Assembly (NCBI GenBank): GCA_044448685.1
Contig: JBIOHC010000008.1
Coordinates: 1 to 64,000 of the forward strand
Source: Palsa-965 sp044448685
Lineage (GTDB): Bacteria > Bacteroidota > Bacteroidia > Palsa-965
DNA: 64,000 nt
Direction: 5' to 3'
Shown here in pieces: positions 52,549 through 60,833 of this stretch. Each line of letters begins with the position of its first letter. Position 1 is the first letter of the stretch. Made by a program: the position numbers and the translations under genes. The notes beneath the pieces were generated by a model, which searched no databases, was not told the DNA's origin, and was given only the letters and a program-made list of their open reading frames with translations.

Positions 52549-53155
52549 TATCTGTTCCGGATTGGGAAAGCTTGTCAATATCCACAGGTTCTTTTCCGCC
52601 TTTTGCCTTGAGGGCATCCACCTCTTTGACGATGACCGAGTCGAGTGAAGTAATCTGTGTGAAAGTCTGCTGAATCATAGGGAAGATGGAACCTGCTGAA
52701 TTACACAGTCCGGCAACCCGGCGCATTTCAGTCATCAGGCAGTTATGTGCATCGAGTTTTGAATCCAGGGTATTGTGCCTCAGGTCATGAGCCAGATTCT
52801 CACACTGTTTTTTTTCCTTGTCAATGTTTTCAGCCAGGAGGCGGTTTGTACTAAGATACACCAGGAAAGGTTTTTTAAGGTTGTTATACCGTGACAGGCG
52901 GTATCCTTCTTCCTTACTGAGGGTATCAGTACGGTTAAGCTGTATATAGGCCAGGTTATAGGTAACAGCACGTAAAGCTTTTCTGATCTGAACGGTATCG
53001 GTATGCTTGCGGAGCGAGTCCAGCTTTTTTACAACCAGGTACAGGCTGTCGGCCGAAACCAGTTCAGCCGGATGTTTAGGCGAACTACTGCAGGAAAGGA
53101 GCAGAGCAGAGCACAGCAACAGAGCGATTGAGCAGAGACAGATATAACGTATCAT
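52541..53155 (-). CDS. lipoprotein, hypothetical
   Basis: 204 residues with a lipoprotein signal (MIRYICLCSIALLLCSALLLSC, lipobox LLSC). The body is helical and Lys/Leu-rich, with Cys residues at the middle (KKQCENLAH, AHNCLMTE, GLCNSAG). The start overlaps the serS stop by one base and the end overlaps the TPR gene, placing it in one coupled unit: serS-lipoprotein-TPR. No family recognised. Confidence 0.7.
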   Translation of the reverse strand: MIRYICLCSIALLLCSALLLSCSSSPKHPAELVSADSLYLVVKKLDSLRKHTDTVQIRKALRAVTYNLAYIQLNRTDTLSKEEGYRLSRYNNLKKPFLVYLSTNRLLAENIDKEKKQCENLAHDLRHNTLDSKLDAHNCLMTEMRRVAGLCNSAGSIFPMIQQTFTQITSLDSVIVKEVDALKAKGGKEPVDIDKLSQSGTDND

Positions 53156-54426
53156 CAGGAAATCAGTTCAAATCCGGTATAAGGTACAAGAACTTTAGGA
53201 ATGCGTATACCTTCCGGAGTCTGGTTGTTTTCCAGCAAGGCAGCCACAATCCTTGGCAATGCCAGGGCGCTTCCGTTGAGGGTATGAGCCAGTACAGGCT
53301 TGCCTTCGGCTTCTTTATAGCGAAGTTTAAGCCTGTTGCTTTGAAAGGATTCGAAATTGGAAACAGAGCTCACTTCCAGCCAGCGTTTCTGAGCCGCGCT
53401 GTACACTTCCATATCATAGGTCATGGCAGAAGCAAAACTCATATCACCCCCGCAAAGCCTGAGGGTGCGGAAGGGCAGTTGCAGCTCCTTCAGGATGCCG
53501 GCCACATATTCACGCATTTCTTCCAGGATCTCGTATGATTTGGAAGGATGGGCGATCTGGACAATTTCAATTTTGTCGAACTGGTGTAAGCGGTTCAGTC
53601 CGCGTACATGAGCACCCCACGCTCCTGCTTCGCGGCGGAAGCAAAGTGTATACCCACAGTTTTTTATAGGCAGCTGTGACGCTTTCAGGATCACATCCCT
53701 GTACATATTGGTAATAGGCACTTCGGCGGTAGGTATGAGGTAGAGGTTGTCGACCCCTACGTGATACATCTGTCCTTCCTTATCAGGGAGCTGTCCGGTT
53801 CCGAAGCCCGAGGCTTCGTTAACAAGAATGGGAGGCTGTACTTCCATATACCCTGCAGCAGTGGCCCGATCGAGGAAGAAATTGATAAGGGCTCTTTGTA
53901 ATCGCGCACCTTTGTTGGTATACACCGGAAAACCGGCACCAGTCAGTTTAACGCCCAGTTCAAAATCAATGAGGTTGTATTTTGTAATGAGTTCCCAGTG
54001 AGGCTGTGCATTATCAGGCAGGAGTGGAACTTCACCCCAGGAAAACACCGTTTCATTTTCTTCCGGTGTTTTGCCTTTTGGTACCAGCTTGTAAGGAATA
54101 TTCGGAAGCAGGACAAGGGACTTGTTCAGTTCCTCTTCGCTGGTTCGTAAGGTCTCTTCCAGTTTTTTGGCTTGTTCCTTAAGTCCGGAGCTTTGTGCTT
54201 TCAACGTTTCAGCCTCAGCCTTCTTTCCGGTTTTCATCAGTTCACCTACCTGACGGGCCAGGGTATTGGCTTCATTGAGATGGTTATCCAGTTCATTCTG
54301 GAATTTGCGGCGCTGGGTATCCATATCAAGGATCTTCTCAACGGCCTCCCGGGCATCCAGGTTCTTAACACCCAGACGGGTGATGACTTCTTCTTTATTA
54401 TCACGTATGTATTGAAGTTGCAGCAT
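53155..54426 (-). CDS. serS: seryl-tRNA synthetase
   Basis: 423 residues from ATG 54426 (MLQLQYIRDNKEEVITRLGVKN); a frame from 54498 would run through the upstream terminator and is rejected. The N-terminal coiled-coil tRNA-binding arm (EKILDMDTQRRKFQNELDNHLNEANTLARQVGEL) is followed by the class II core with motif 2 (CFRREAGAWGAHVRGLNRLHQFDKIEIVQ) and motif 3 (HTLNGSALALPRIVAALLENNQ). It charges tRNA-Ser. Confidence 0.96.
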   Translation of the reverse strand: MLQLQYIRDNKEEVITRLGVKNLDAREAVEKILDMDTQRRKFQNELDNHLNEANTLARQVGELMKTGKKAEAETLKAQSSGLKEQAKKLEETLRTSEEELNKSLVLLPNIPYKLVPKGKTPEENETVFSWGEVPLLPDNAQPHWELITKYNLIDFELGVKLTGAGFPVYTNKGARLQRALINFFLDRATAAGYMEVQPPILVNEASGFGTGQLPDKEGQMYHVGVDNLYLIPTAEVPITNMYRDVILKASQLPIKNCGYTLCFRREAGAWGAHVRGLNRLHQFDKIEIVQIAHPSKSYEILEEMREYVAGILKELQLPFRTLRLCGGDMSFASAMTYDMEVYSAAQKRWLEVSSVSNFESFQSNRLKLRYKEAEGKPVLAHTLNGSALALPRIVAALLENNQTPEGIRIPKVLVPYTGFELIS

Positions 54427-54465
54427 AAAATTAAGTGTAGGGTGTTTGGCAAATTTACTAAAAGA

Positions 54466-54495
54466 AAATCCTCCCGGTATCGACCGGGAGGATTT
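54466..54495 (-). terminator. rho-independent terminator of the rplU-rpmA operon
   Basis: A perfect 13-bp GC-rich stem (AAATCCTCCCGGT and its complement) around a 4-base loop, followed on the minus strand by TTTTCTTTT. It sits between rpmA and serS. Confidence 0.9.
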
Positions 54496-54518
54496 CATAA
54501 AAGTTCAGAATAACCGGC

Positions 54519-54782
54519 TTATTCCGCAGTAGCAGGAATAACGGATACGTAAGAGCGGTTATTTCTTTTTTTCTTGTAAGCCACTTTGCCGTCGATGAGG
54601 GCAAAAAGGGTATGATCTTTACCTATGCCTACATTTTCGCCGGGATGGTGAACGGTTCCGCGCTGGCGGACGATGATATTCCCGGCAATGGTCAGCTGCC
54701 CACCGTATACTTTGATGCCGAGGCGTTTAGCGTGCGATTCGCGGCCGTTTTTTACCTTGCCTTCGCCTTTTTTATGTGCCAT
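54519..54782 (-). CDS. rpmA: 50S ribosomal protein L27
   Basis: 87 residues. The conserved N-terminal MAHKKGEGKVKNGRESHAKRLGIKVYGGQ and AGNIIVRQRGTVHHPGENVGIGKDHTLFALIDGKV identify L27. It lies 47 bases after rplU. It sits at the tRNA-binding site of the large subunit near the peptidyl-transferase centre. Confidence 0.97.
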   Translation of the reverse strand: MAHKKGEGKVKNGRESHAKRLGIKVYGGQLTIAGNIIVRQRGTVHHPGENVGIGKDHTLFALIDGKVAYKKKRNNRSYVSVIPATAE

Positions 54783-54829
54783 TGTATCTTGTTTTTAAAT
54801 TCTGTTTATGACTGTTTGAAGTGCCGGGC

Positions 54830-55300
54830 TTATTCAGCTTTCTTTTTACGGGCTTTCTTTACAGGTGCCTTGGCTTCCACTTCTTCCACTTCAACAGGAG
54901 CCGCTACTTTCTTTGCTTTGGCTACCGGTGCAGTTTTTAAACGTTTGGAAGCTACTGCTTTGCTGTCGGCAGCTTTCAGGGTTTCTCCTTTGGCCAGGAT
55001 GTCCTGAACCAGGATTTCCGACAGTTGCTGACGGTGTCCGTTTTTCTTGGCATAGCCTTTACGGCGTTTCTTTTTGAAGACAATCACCTTGTCGCCCTGC
55101 AAGTGCGAAAGCACCTGAGCTGCTACACGGTAACCATCCACATTCGGTGTTCCAACTACGATTTTACCGTCGTTGTCGATCAACAATACCTTGTCGAACT
55201 CCAGATTGGAACCCTCGCTAGCCTCCAGGCGGTGTACATACACTCTTTGGTTCTTTTGAACCTTAAACTGATGCCCGGCTATTTCTACAATTGCGTACAT
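54830..55300 (-). CDS. rplU: 50S ribosomal protein L21 with C-terminal extension
   Basis: 156 residues, against about 103 in most bacteria. The L21 core is clear (MYAIVEIAGHQFKVQKNQRVYVHRL ... VLLIDNDGKIVVGTP ... VAAQVLSHLQGDKVIVFKKKRRKGYAKKNGHRQQLSEILVQDI). The extra 50 residues are Ala/Lys/Val/Glu-rich and low-complexity (ending PVKKARKKKAE). They are likely disordered and RNA-touching; long L21 tails are known in the phylum. Confidence 0.95.
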   Translation of the reverse strand: MYAIVEIAGHQFKVQKNQRVYVHRLEASEGSNLEFDKVLLIDNDGKIVVGTPNVDGYRVAAQVLSHLQGDKVIVFKKKRRKGYAKKNGHRQQLSEILVQDILAKGETLKAADSKAVASKRLKTAPVAKAKKVAAPVEVEEVEAKAPVKKARKKKAE

Positions 55301-55351
55301 TATTAGGGTTTTTTATGAATGTGTTAATCCCCATTTATGATTTGGGGAGGG

Positions 55352-55382
55352 CGAAATTATGAAAAATTATTAAGCCGGCAAA
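55352..55382 (-). promoter_or_regulatory. candidate promoter of the rplU-rpmA operon
   Basis: On the minus strand TTTG (55379-55382) and TAATTTCG (55352-55359) are 19 bases apart, matching the Bacteroidota consensus with one mismatch in the -7 element. It lies about 52 bases before the rplU start. Confidence 0.5.
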
Positions 55383-55420
55383 AATTATTAAGGCTTAAGG
55401 GTCAGTTTTTGTGAAAAATA

Positions 55421-55906
55421 TCATTTTATGCCTTCATATTCTTCAATTTTCCTCTGAAAAGCAGCCAATACTTCATTCTGGAAGGGGTAATCCTTTAAAT
55501 AAATTATATTGGTATAAATTGACAAACTATGGGCTTCATACTCCAATTCGATTGAAATCAATTCAAATTTATCATGCAAATCATAATGTTTTACCCATCT
55601 TTTAAATAGTTCATTCCTGATTTTATGTTTTCCATCAGAGAAGTCGGGCATATATATTAAACACACATTCCTTTTTGAGAAGAAATCAAAAAAAATATCT
55701 CTTACCGTTCTGGAAACTGTATAATCTTTGGGAGGTCGTTTCTCGGCAGAGGATACCAGCGTTACATTAAAGATACTATCCTGAAAATTTTCAGAAAGTT
55801 TCAATTCTCGATAAGGACTAAACACAATAGTATATGCAGAGCCAAAATCAGAAGTAAAAAAATATTCATTGGGAGCCCTGATAACATAGGCATAAGAATC
55901 GGGCAT
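55421..55906 (-). CDS. DUF6169-like protein in an AT-rich islet
   Basis: 161 residues, soluble, no signal peptide. It starts MPDSYAYVIRAPNEYFFTSDFGSAYTIVFSPYREL, continues with DYTVSRTVRDIFFDFFSKRNVCLIYMPDFSDGKHKIRNELFKRWV and ends with a Leu/Ile-rich beta segment and EVLAAFQRKIEEYEG. The start and overall pattern match what I recall as DUF6169, a small Bacteroidota family without assigned function. The gene is visibly more AT-rich than its neighbours. It begins 17 bases after the 46-residue MIRTxKIKI gene on the same strand, so the two look like a two-gene module, perhaps of toxin-antitoxin type. That role is inference only. Confidence 0.65.
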   Translation of the reverse strand: MPDSYAYVIRAPNEYFFTSDFGSAYTIVFSPYRELKLSENFQDSIFNVTLVSSAEKRPPKDYTVSRTVRDIFFDFFSKRNVCLIYMPDFSDGKHKIRNELFKRWVKHYDLHDKFELISIELEYEAHSLSIYTNIIYLKDYPFQNEVLAAFQRKIEEYEGIK

Positions 55907-55923
55907 AGGAAAAAAAATTGACT

Positions 55924-56064
55924 TTAGCTTTGGGAAGCCTTCTTCCTTGCAGCAATGCGCTGCTTAATCGCAACGTTTGCCTCCTTCTTGCGGAGCGCTT
56001 CTGCGATGATAGGATCATCAGCTTTGATGACCTTTTTAATCTTTATTTTGACCGTTCTGATCAT
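55924..56064 (-). CDS. 46-residue basic protein of the 'MIRTxKIKI' type
   Basis: ATG 56064, TAA 55924-55926. The product starts MIRTVKIKIKKVIKADDP and then forms a basic helix (AEALRKKEANVAIKQRIAARKK). It is a sibling of the orphan ORF at 4040-4186. It precedes the DUF6169-like gene by 17 bases, and an inverted repeat lies 20-38 bases upstream of its start, as expected for a small autoregulated gene. The sequence composition (basic, helical) would suit a DNA-binding or partner-binding antitoxin-like protein. No named family is recognised. Confidence 0.6.
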   Translation of the reverse strand: MIRTVKIKIKKVIKADDPIIAEALRKKEANVAIKQRIAARKKASQS

Positions 56065-56083
56065 TTAGATAATCAAACGCTAA

Positions 56084-56102
56084 ACATACGTTAGATGTAT
56101 GT
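56084..56102. promoter_or_regulatory. inverted repeat upstream of the MIRTxKIKI/DUF6169 pair
   Basis: ACATAC (56084-56089) and GTATGT (56097-56102) are perfect reverse complements around a 7-base spacer, 20-38 bases before the small gene's ATG. Half-site spacing (13 bases centre to centre) suggests a dimer operator. Confidence 0.4.
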
Positions 56103-56207
56103 ACAGCAAATTTAAGCAATTGTAGCCAAAAAAACTCCTTATTCCTCCTCCTTCATTTATAATCCTTATTTTTACGCCCTGATTCAATTCAATCAAAGCA
56201 GGGAACA

Positions 56208-57515
56208 ATGATGAGATTAGTCGCAATACTTTCATTTACAGGCATTTTGATGTTTTCTGCCCTGTCTTCAACAGCTCAGTGTACAGGTGCCCGTTACCGG
56301 GATTACCTTTTTCAGGATTCTGCTAAGGCTGATGTCATTTATGGACTGAACCTGGATTATAACGGAGTGTCGGATACGCTTAAACTGGACCTTCATTTCC
56401 CCAAAAGTGACCCCAACCCCCATGCCCGACCTCTTATTATATGGGCTCATGCCGGTGATTTTATTCAAGGCGATAAAATGGATCAGGATGTTCTTCCGCT
56501 TTGCCAAAGTTTTGCAAGAATGGGATATGTTGTCGCTTCTATCAACTACCGGGAAGGACTGGATAATTACCCCACACCCGGCCCCGATACGCTTACTGTT
56601 ACCAGAGCTTTGATACGCGCCATGCAGGATGCAAGGGCTTCTGTTCGTTTTTTCCGGAACAGCTTTGCCAATGGAAATCCTTATGGAATTGATACAAGCA
56701 TGATATTTTTTGGGGGAACGTCAACTGGGGGTATGGTTGCCTTGCACCTTGCCTATCTGAACAGCATGAGCGATTTTCCGCTTTGGTGCGATACCACCAA
56801 GACCGGTATGGGCGGCGGCCTCCAGGGCCTGAGCGGAACAAAGTATTATACCGCAACCACCACCCCGGTGCCTTCCAATGTAAGTGCTGTCATTAGTATT
56901 TGCGGAGCCATAACCGATACGAGCTGGATTCATGCAGGTGGCATACCGGTGATCTGTTTTCATGGTGACAGTGATAAAACAATTCCTTATGGAAGTGGCA
57001 CACTGTACCTTGAAAGTTCTTTTAAAGTGAAACAGGTACAAGGAAGTTACAACGTGATCAGGCGTGCTTCCAACCAGGGACTCACAACCTGCTTTTATGA
57101 ATATGTTCAACAGGATAATCTGCCTGAAGTAAGCCCCCTGGGTTCCGGGCCGGCATTTCTGGATACTACTCTGAATCTGACACGGAATTTTCTGGCCACC
57201 TTTACCTGCGGAGATACCCTTCACTGCAATTACAGGAACCGCTTTGTCCTTGGAGTAAAAGAACAGGTTCATGCCCTGAGCTTACAAGCTTATCCGAATC
57301 CTGCATTGGCGTCTGTTACGCTCGAATGGGCTTCACCGGAAGAGGGTAAGGCCGAACTTGTATTATACAGCAGCATGGGTCAGGAACTCAGACATTACCA
57401 GACGGTAACAGCAAGGCCGTTTACACTTGAAAGGGGTAATCTGGCTTCCGGACTATATTTTATCGCTGTGCGCTGCCAGGGAACACAGTCTGTGATTCGT
57501 ATTGTATTCAACTGA
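56208..57515 (+). CDS. secreted alpha/beta-hydrolase (esterase) with T9SS sorting domain
   Basis: 435 residues with a signal peptide (MMRLVAILSFTGILMFSALSSTAQ). The catalytic domain shows LIIWAHAGDFIQGD (oxyanion hole, like HGGG), GYVVASINYREG, the nucleophile elbow GGTSTGGMVALHLAYL (Ser about 172), and a late HGDSDKTIPYGSG (acid, about 255). The C-terminal about 75 residues (AYPNPALASVTLEW ... GLYFIAVRCQG) are a T9SS sorting domain. The protein should act outside the cell or on its surface on short esters or similar substrates; the exact substrate is unknown. It is convergent with the DUF2252 gene. Confidence 0.82.
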   Translation: MMRLVAILSFTGILMFSALSSTAQCTGARYRDYLFQDSAKADVIYGLNLDYNGVSDTLKLDLHFPKSDPNPHARPLIIWAHAGDFIQGDKMDQDVLPLCQSFARMGYVVASINYREGLDNYPTPGPDTLTVTRALIRAMQDARASVRFFRNSFANGNPYGIDTSMIFFGGTSTGGMVALHLAYLNSMSDFPLWCDTTKTGMGGGLQGLSGTKYYTATTTPVPSNVSAVISICGAITDTSWIHAGGIPVICFHGDSDKTIPYGSGTLYLESSFKVKQVQGSYNVIRRASNQGLTTCFYEYVQQDNLPEVSPLGSGPAFLDTTLNLTRNFLATFTCGDTLHCNYRNRFVLGVKEQVHALSLQAYPNPALASVTLEWASPEEGKAELVLYSSMGQELRHYQTVTARPFTLERGNLASGLYFIAVRCQGTQSVIRIVFN

Positions 57516-57516
57516 A

Positions 57517-58755
57517 TTATTCCGGGATCTTGAAATAGCCCTTGTCAAAGGCTTCCGAATAGTCCTTATAATCTTTCTCCACTTTATCTTTATATTTCGA
57601 AGCGAAGCTCAGCAGTTGTTTCTTCCAGGCTTCCTGTTTGCCGAAGGCAATAAATTCATCAGCAATACTGGAACCCTGACGTCCTCCTGAACGCAAATGT
57701 CCCCAGGCCGTGATCCGTGCCATGGCACAGATCACCTCATGCAGCTTTTTCCATTTACCTCCGTACACACCCAGGCGCATCTTGTCAGAAGTGGGTTGCA
57801 GCTCTTTCAGTATAAAGGAATGCCCATTGAAGTGAACATCGCTTAGCAGGGCAGGAGGTACAGCTTCGACGCGTTTCTGTACTTCGGTAATACGTTCTGC
57901 TTCGCTGCTCCAATGTGGCTGTTTGATCTTTATATGCGGATGGAGACAGGACGGGCTCGCTGTTTTCAGATCCAGCAGATAATGCTGACCAGGTCCGTTA
58001 CCATATACCAATATCACATAGCGTTCCACCCCCAGACTGCCGGTGCCGGCAATACGTACGGCAACATCCAGCACTTTGAAAAATTTACGGTCAGGACGGG
58101 AGCCCCTCCATACATCCATGAAGTGAATCAGCTTCTCCCGCTTTGCTATGCTGACAGGCAGCGCATGTTTATGATCTATATTGAGTTTGAGCTTTCCTTT
58201 CTTCACCACTGTGCGGCTCTGTATGAAAACTTCCCTTTTCCTGTCTTCCAGGGTTACAAGGAATTTTTTAACGATCCCGCGAACAGTCGACTTTTCCACT
58301 GATCCGGCCTTGCCTGTTGCGAGCGTTTGAGCATAAGTTTCGACAAATGATTTGCAAAGCAAGTCAGCTTTGGCATTGCTGAATCCGGAAGTATGGGCTG
58401 CCAGGTGTATGCTGGTCAGTGCACGGGCCACTTCCCAGGTACAGGGAGCGAGAATAGCTTCATCAAAATCATTCATGTCAAAATAGACAGCCCGGTTATC
58501 ACCTTTAAATGTTCCGAAATTTTCAAGGTGGAGATCACCGCATATCCATGCCCGTGTAGGATCTTTGGGTTTGGCAGAAGCTGCATAATCGGCATAAAAG
58601 AGATGGCAGGATCCCCGGAAGAAGCCGAAGGAGTTAGCGCGCATGGCTTTGTATTTGAGCTTCAGCAGCTCAGGGATACGGCCTTTGTTAAAATCACGGA
58701 TCTGCTTACAAGCCGGGCTGGCTTCAGCAATCGAATTCTTTGATTTGTTGGTCAA
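57517..58755 (-). CDS. DUF2252 family protein (kinase-fold-like)
   Basis: 412 residues, cytosolic. It carries the DUF2252 signature: AWICGDLHLENFGTFKGDNRAVYFDMNDFDEAILAPCTWEVARAL (a kinase-like GDxHxxN and D-x-N/D-D-F pair), plus GVERYVILVYGNGPGQHYLLDLK and a C-terminal HLRSGGRQGSSIADEF. The GD-x-H-x-x-N and later N-D-F residues suggest a phosphotransferase-like active site, but the family's activity is not established. The start is a TTG at 58755, which lies inside the end of the MgtC gene (32-base overlap); no ATG occurs before residue 38, so the pair is translationally coupled. Confidence 0.82.
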   Translation of the reverse strand: MTNKSKNSIAEASPACKQIRDFNKGRIPELLKLKYKAMRANSFGFFRGSCHLFYADYAASAKPKDPTRAWICGDLHLENFGTFKGDNRAVYFDMNDFDEAILAPCTWEVARALTSIHLAAHTSGFSNAKADLLCKSFVETYAQTLATGKAGSVEKSTVRGIVKKFLVTLEDRKREVFIQSRTVVKKGKLKLNIDHKHALPVSIAKREKLIHFMDVWRGSRPDRKFFKVLDVAVRIAGTGSLGVERYVILVYGNGPGQHYLLDLKTASPSCLHPHIKIKQPHWSSEAERITEVQKRVEAVPPALLSDVHFNGHSFILKELQPTSDKMRLGVYGGKWKKLHEVICAMARITAWGHLRSGGRQGSSIADEFIAFGKQEAWKKQLLSFASKYKDKVEKDYKDYSEAFDKGYFKIPE

Positions 58756-59356
58756 GGGTCAGGTTATGGGTTAATAGATCATGGTTTTTACGGGAGCCTT
58801 TAAGTTCCCATGTCCCGATAATCATCTCATCCCGCTTGGTCAGCTTTCCTCCTCTTGATTTCAGGTTGAAGTCACTGAATCTTTTTTCGAACAGATCATA
58901 CATATCGGCATGGTAACGAAAAATGATTTTATAGGTACGAATCATATGCGTATCATCAATAAACTTTTCCAGACGTGTAAACATAAGCAACACGACGAGT
59001 ACAACAGGCGTAGCCACACAGCAGATAATATATTCACCCGAACCTACACCCATACCGAGTGCTGCAGCCATCCAGATGGTGGTGGCGGTGGTGAGTCCGC
59101 TGACCCCGTTCTCACTTCTGAAAATAGCTCCTGCACCGAGAAAACCTATTCCGGTAATTATATTGGCTGCAATACGGTCGGGATTAGTACCGCCGATACG
59201 GATGGAAAAAATGGTGAACAGGGTGGAACCAACACAAACCATGATAAGGGTCCGGAATCCTGCCGACTTAGACCTGTATTCCCGTTCAGCCCCGATGATG
59301 CTTCCTACAAGCAGGGAAATCAGGAGTTTGTTAATGTCTTCGTGAAAATTATCCAT
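58724..59356 (-). CDS. MgtC/SapB family membrane protein
   Basis: 210 residues. The MgtC-SapB core has about five helices with LLISLLVGSIIGAEREYRSKSAGFRTLIMVCVGSTLFTIFSIRI and RIAANIITGIGFLGAGAIFRSENGVSGLTTATTIWMAAALGMGVGSGEY, the full family signature. The C-terminal about 75 residues are soluble. MgtC relatives affect Mg2+ homeostasis or F-ATPase; a specific role here cannot be read. It begins 2 bases after the NifU-like gene ends. Confidence 0.88.
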   Translation of the reverse strand: MDNFHEDINKLLISLLVGSIIGAEREYRSKSAGFRTLIMVCVGSTLFTIFSIRIGGTNPDRIAANIITGIGFLGAGAIFRSENGVSGLTTATTIWMAAALGMGVGSGEYIICCVATPVVLVVLLMFTRLEKFIDDTHMIRTYKIIFRYHADMYDLFEKRFSDFNLKSRGGKLTKRDEMIIGTWELKGSRKNHDLLTHNLTLDQQIKEFDC

Positions 59357-59357
59357 A

Positions 59358-59627
59358 TCAGGATGCGAAAGTAGTATCAGGTTGCCCGTGCATATTGACG
59401 GCTATGACAGACTTAATTTCGGGTACAGAACGCATAATGGTTTCTTCTATTCCTGCTTTCATGGTCATTATACTCATGGAACAGGATTTGCAGGCACCCA
59501 GCAATTCCAGTCTCACTATATTATCTTCTGTAATATCCAGCAGGCTAACATTCCCCCCGTCTTTTTCAAGATAAGGGCGTATTTGTTGTAAGGCTTCTTC
59601 TACCCGAATCAAAAGGTCTTTGTTCAT
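59358..59627 (-). CDS. NifU C-terminal-domain (Nfu-like) iron-sulfur protein
   Basis: 89 residues from ATG 59627 (MNKDLLIRVEEALQQIRPYLEKDGGNVSLLDI); a frame from 59690 would overlap Mrp. The NifU-C signature is complete: IRPYLEKDGGNV, LELLGACKSCSMSIMTMKAGIEETIM with the CxxC iron-sulfur ligands. It should bind and pass on an Fe-S cluster. It sits directly beside mrp, another Fe-S carrier gene, supporting a shared Fe-S maturation role. Confidence 0.9.
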   Translation of the reverse strand: MNKDLLIRVEEALQQIRPYLEKDGGNVSLLDITEDNIVRLELLGACKSCSMSIMTMKAGIEETIMRSVPEIKSVIAVNMHGQPDTTFAS

Positions 59628-59643
59628 GCTGATTAGAAATAGT

Positions 59644-60747
59644 TCAAACGTGTTTAACTTCCGCAACAGGCTTTGCCAGCAAGGCGGCATTGGTAATGGC
59701 TATCTGCTGTGCAACGGCTTTGGCCATATCCATAAAGGCTGTTGCCTGTGGTGTATTATTTTGAAGAGCGGCCGGGCGACCTGCATCGCCCGCTTCACAA
59801 ATGCTTTGTACCAGCGGTATTTCAGCCAGCAACGGTACCTGGTATTGTTCGGCCAGGCGTTTGGCACCGTCCTTACCGAAAATATAGTATTTATTCTCCG
59901 GCAGTTCGGCAGGAGTGAAATAAGCCATGTTTTCTACTACACCCAACACAGGTACATTGATAGCAGGCATCCTGAACATGCTGATAGCTTTGCCGGCATC
60001 GGCCAGTGCCACCTGCTGTGGTGTACTTACAATGATGGCTCCGGTAAGTTTTACAGCTCCTACAAGGGACAAGTGAATATCTCCTGTTCCCGGAGGAAGG
60101 TCAATGATAAGGTAATCCAGATCTCCCCATTCCGTATCGGTGAGCATCTGTGTAAGTGCACGGGAAGCCATAGGCCCCCTCCAGACAATAGCCTGGGATG
60201 ATTCAGCAAAGAAACCGATTGACAGAATTTTCACTCCATGGCTTTCAACAGGTATCATCAGATCACGACCGTTGATATTCTGCATTTTCGGACGGCCTTT
60301 TTCCACATCAAACATAATGGGCATGGAAGGTCCGTATATATCAGCATCTATCAGTCCAACTTTGGCTCCCTGTTTGCTCAACCCTACAGCCAGGTTGGCG
60401 GCAATGGTCGATTTGCCTACGCCTCCCTTACCGGAAGCTACTGCAACGATGTTTTTTACTCCGGCCAATGTGCTGGTATCGGGTGCACGGTGACTGGTTA
60501 CATTCGAGGTCATATTCACTTTCACAAGAGCTTCCTTATCTATGTAATACAAAACTGCATTCACACAGGCTTTGTGAATCATTTCCTTCATCGGGCAGGC
60601 CGGGGTGGTAAGCACTACAGAAAAGGAAACATTCTTCCCCGACACTTCCACATCCTTAACCATTCCAAGTGTTACAATGTCTTTGTGAAGATCAGGATCA
60701 TCCACATTGCGTAAAGCATCCAGCACTTGTTCTTTCGTAATACTCAT
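59644..60747 (-). CDS. mrp: Mrp/NBP35-family Fe-S carrier P-loop ATPase
   Basis: 367 residues. An N-terminal MIP18/DUF59 domain (VLDALRNVDDPDLHKDIVTLGMVKDVEV ... TTPACPMKEMI) is followed by the Mrp ATPase: VASGKGGVGKSTIAANLAVGLSKQGAKVGLIDADIYGPSMPIMF (P-loop about 102), DYLIIDLPPGTGDIHLSL and STPQQVALADAGKA. The CxxC pair found in E. coli ApbC is not visible in the usual place (MAYFTPAELPENKYYIFG instead), a pattern I associate with this phylum. It works in Fe-S cluster assembly. Confidence 0.92.
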   Translation of the reverse strand: MSITKEQVLDALRNVDDPDLHKDIVTLGMVKDVEVSGKNVSFSVVLTTPACPMKEMIHKACVNAVLYYIDKEALVKVNMTSNVTSHRAPDTSTLAGVKNIVAVASGKGGVGKSTIAANLAVGLSKQGAKVGLIDADIYGPSMPIMFDVEKGRPKMQNINGRDLMIPVESHGVKILSIGFFAESSQAIVWRGPMASRALTQMLTDTEWGDLDYLIIDLPPGTGDIHLSLVGAVKLTGAIIVSTPQQVALADAGKAISMFRMPAINVPVLGVVENMAYFTPAELPENKYYIFGKDGAKRLAEQYQVPLLAEIPLVQSICEAGDAGRPAALQNNTPQATAFMDMAKAVAQQIAITNAALLAKPVAEVKHV

Positions 60748-60833
60748 CTTGTTAGTTCATTTACACGTTTATCTCCTGCAAATTTAGCAGAACTATAGCT
60801 TAACACGGCCTTAATTTGCCTTTTTTTTGATGT

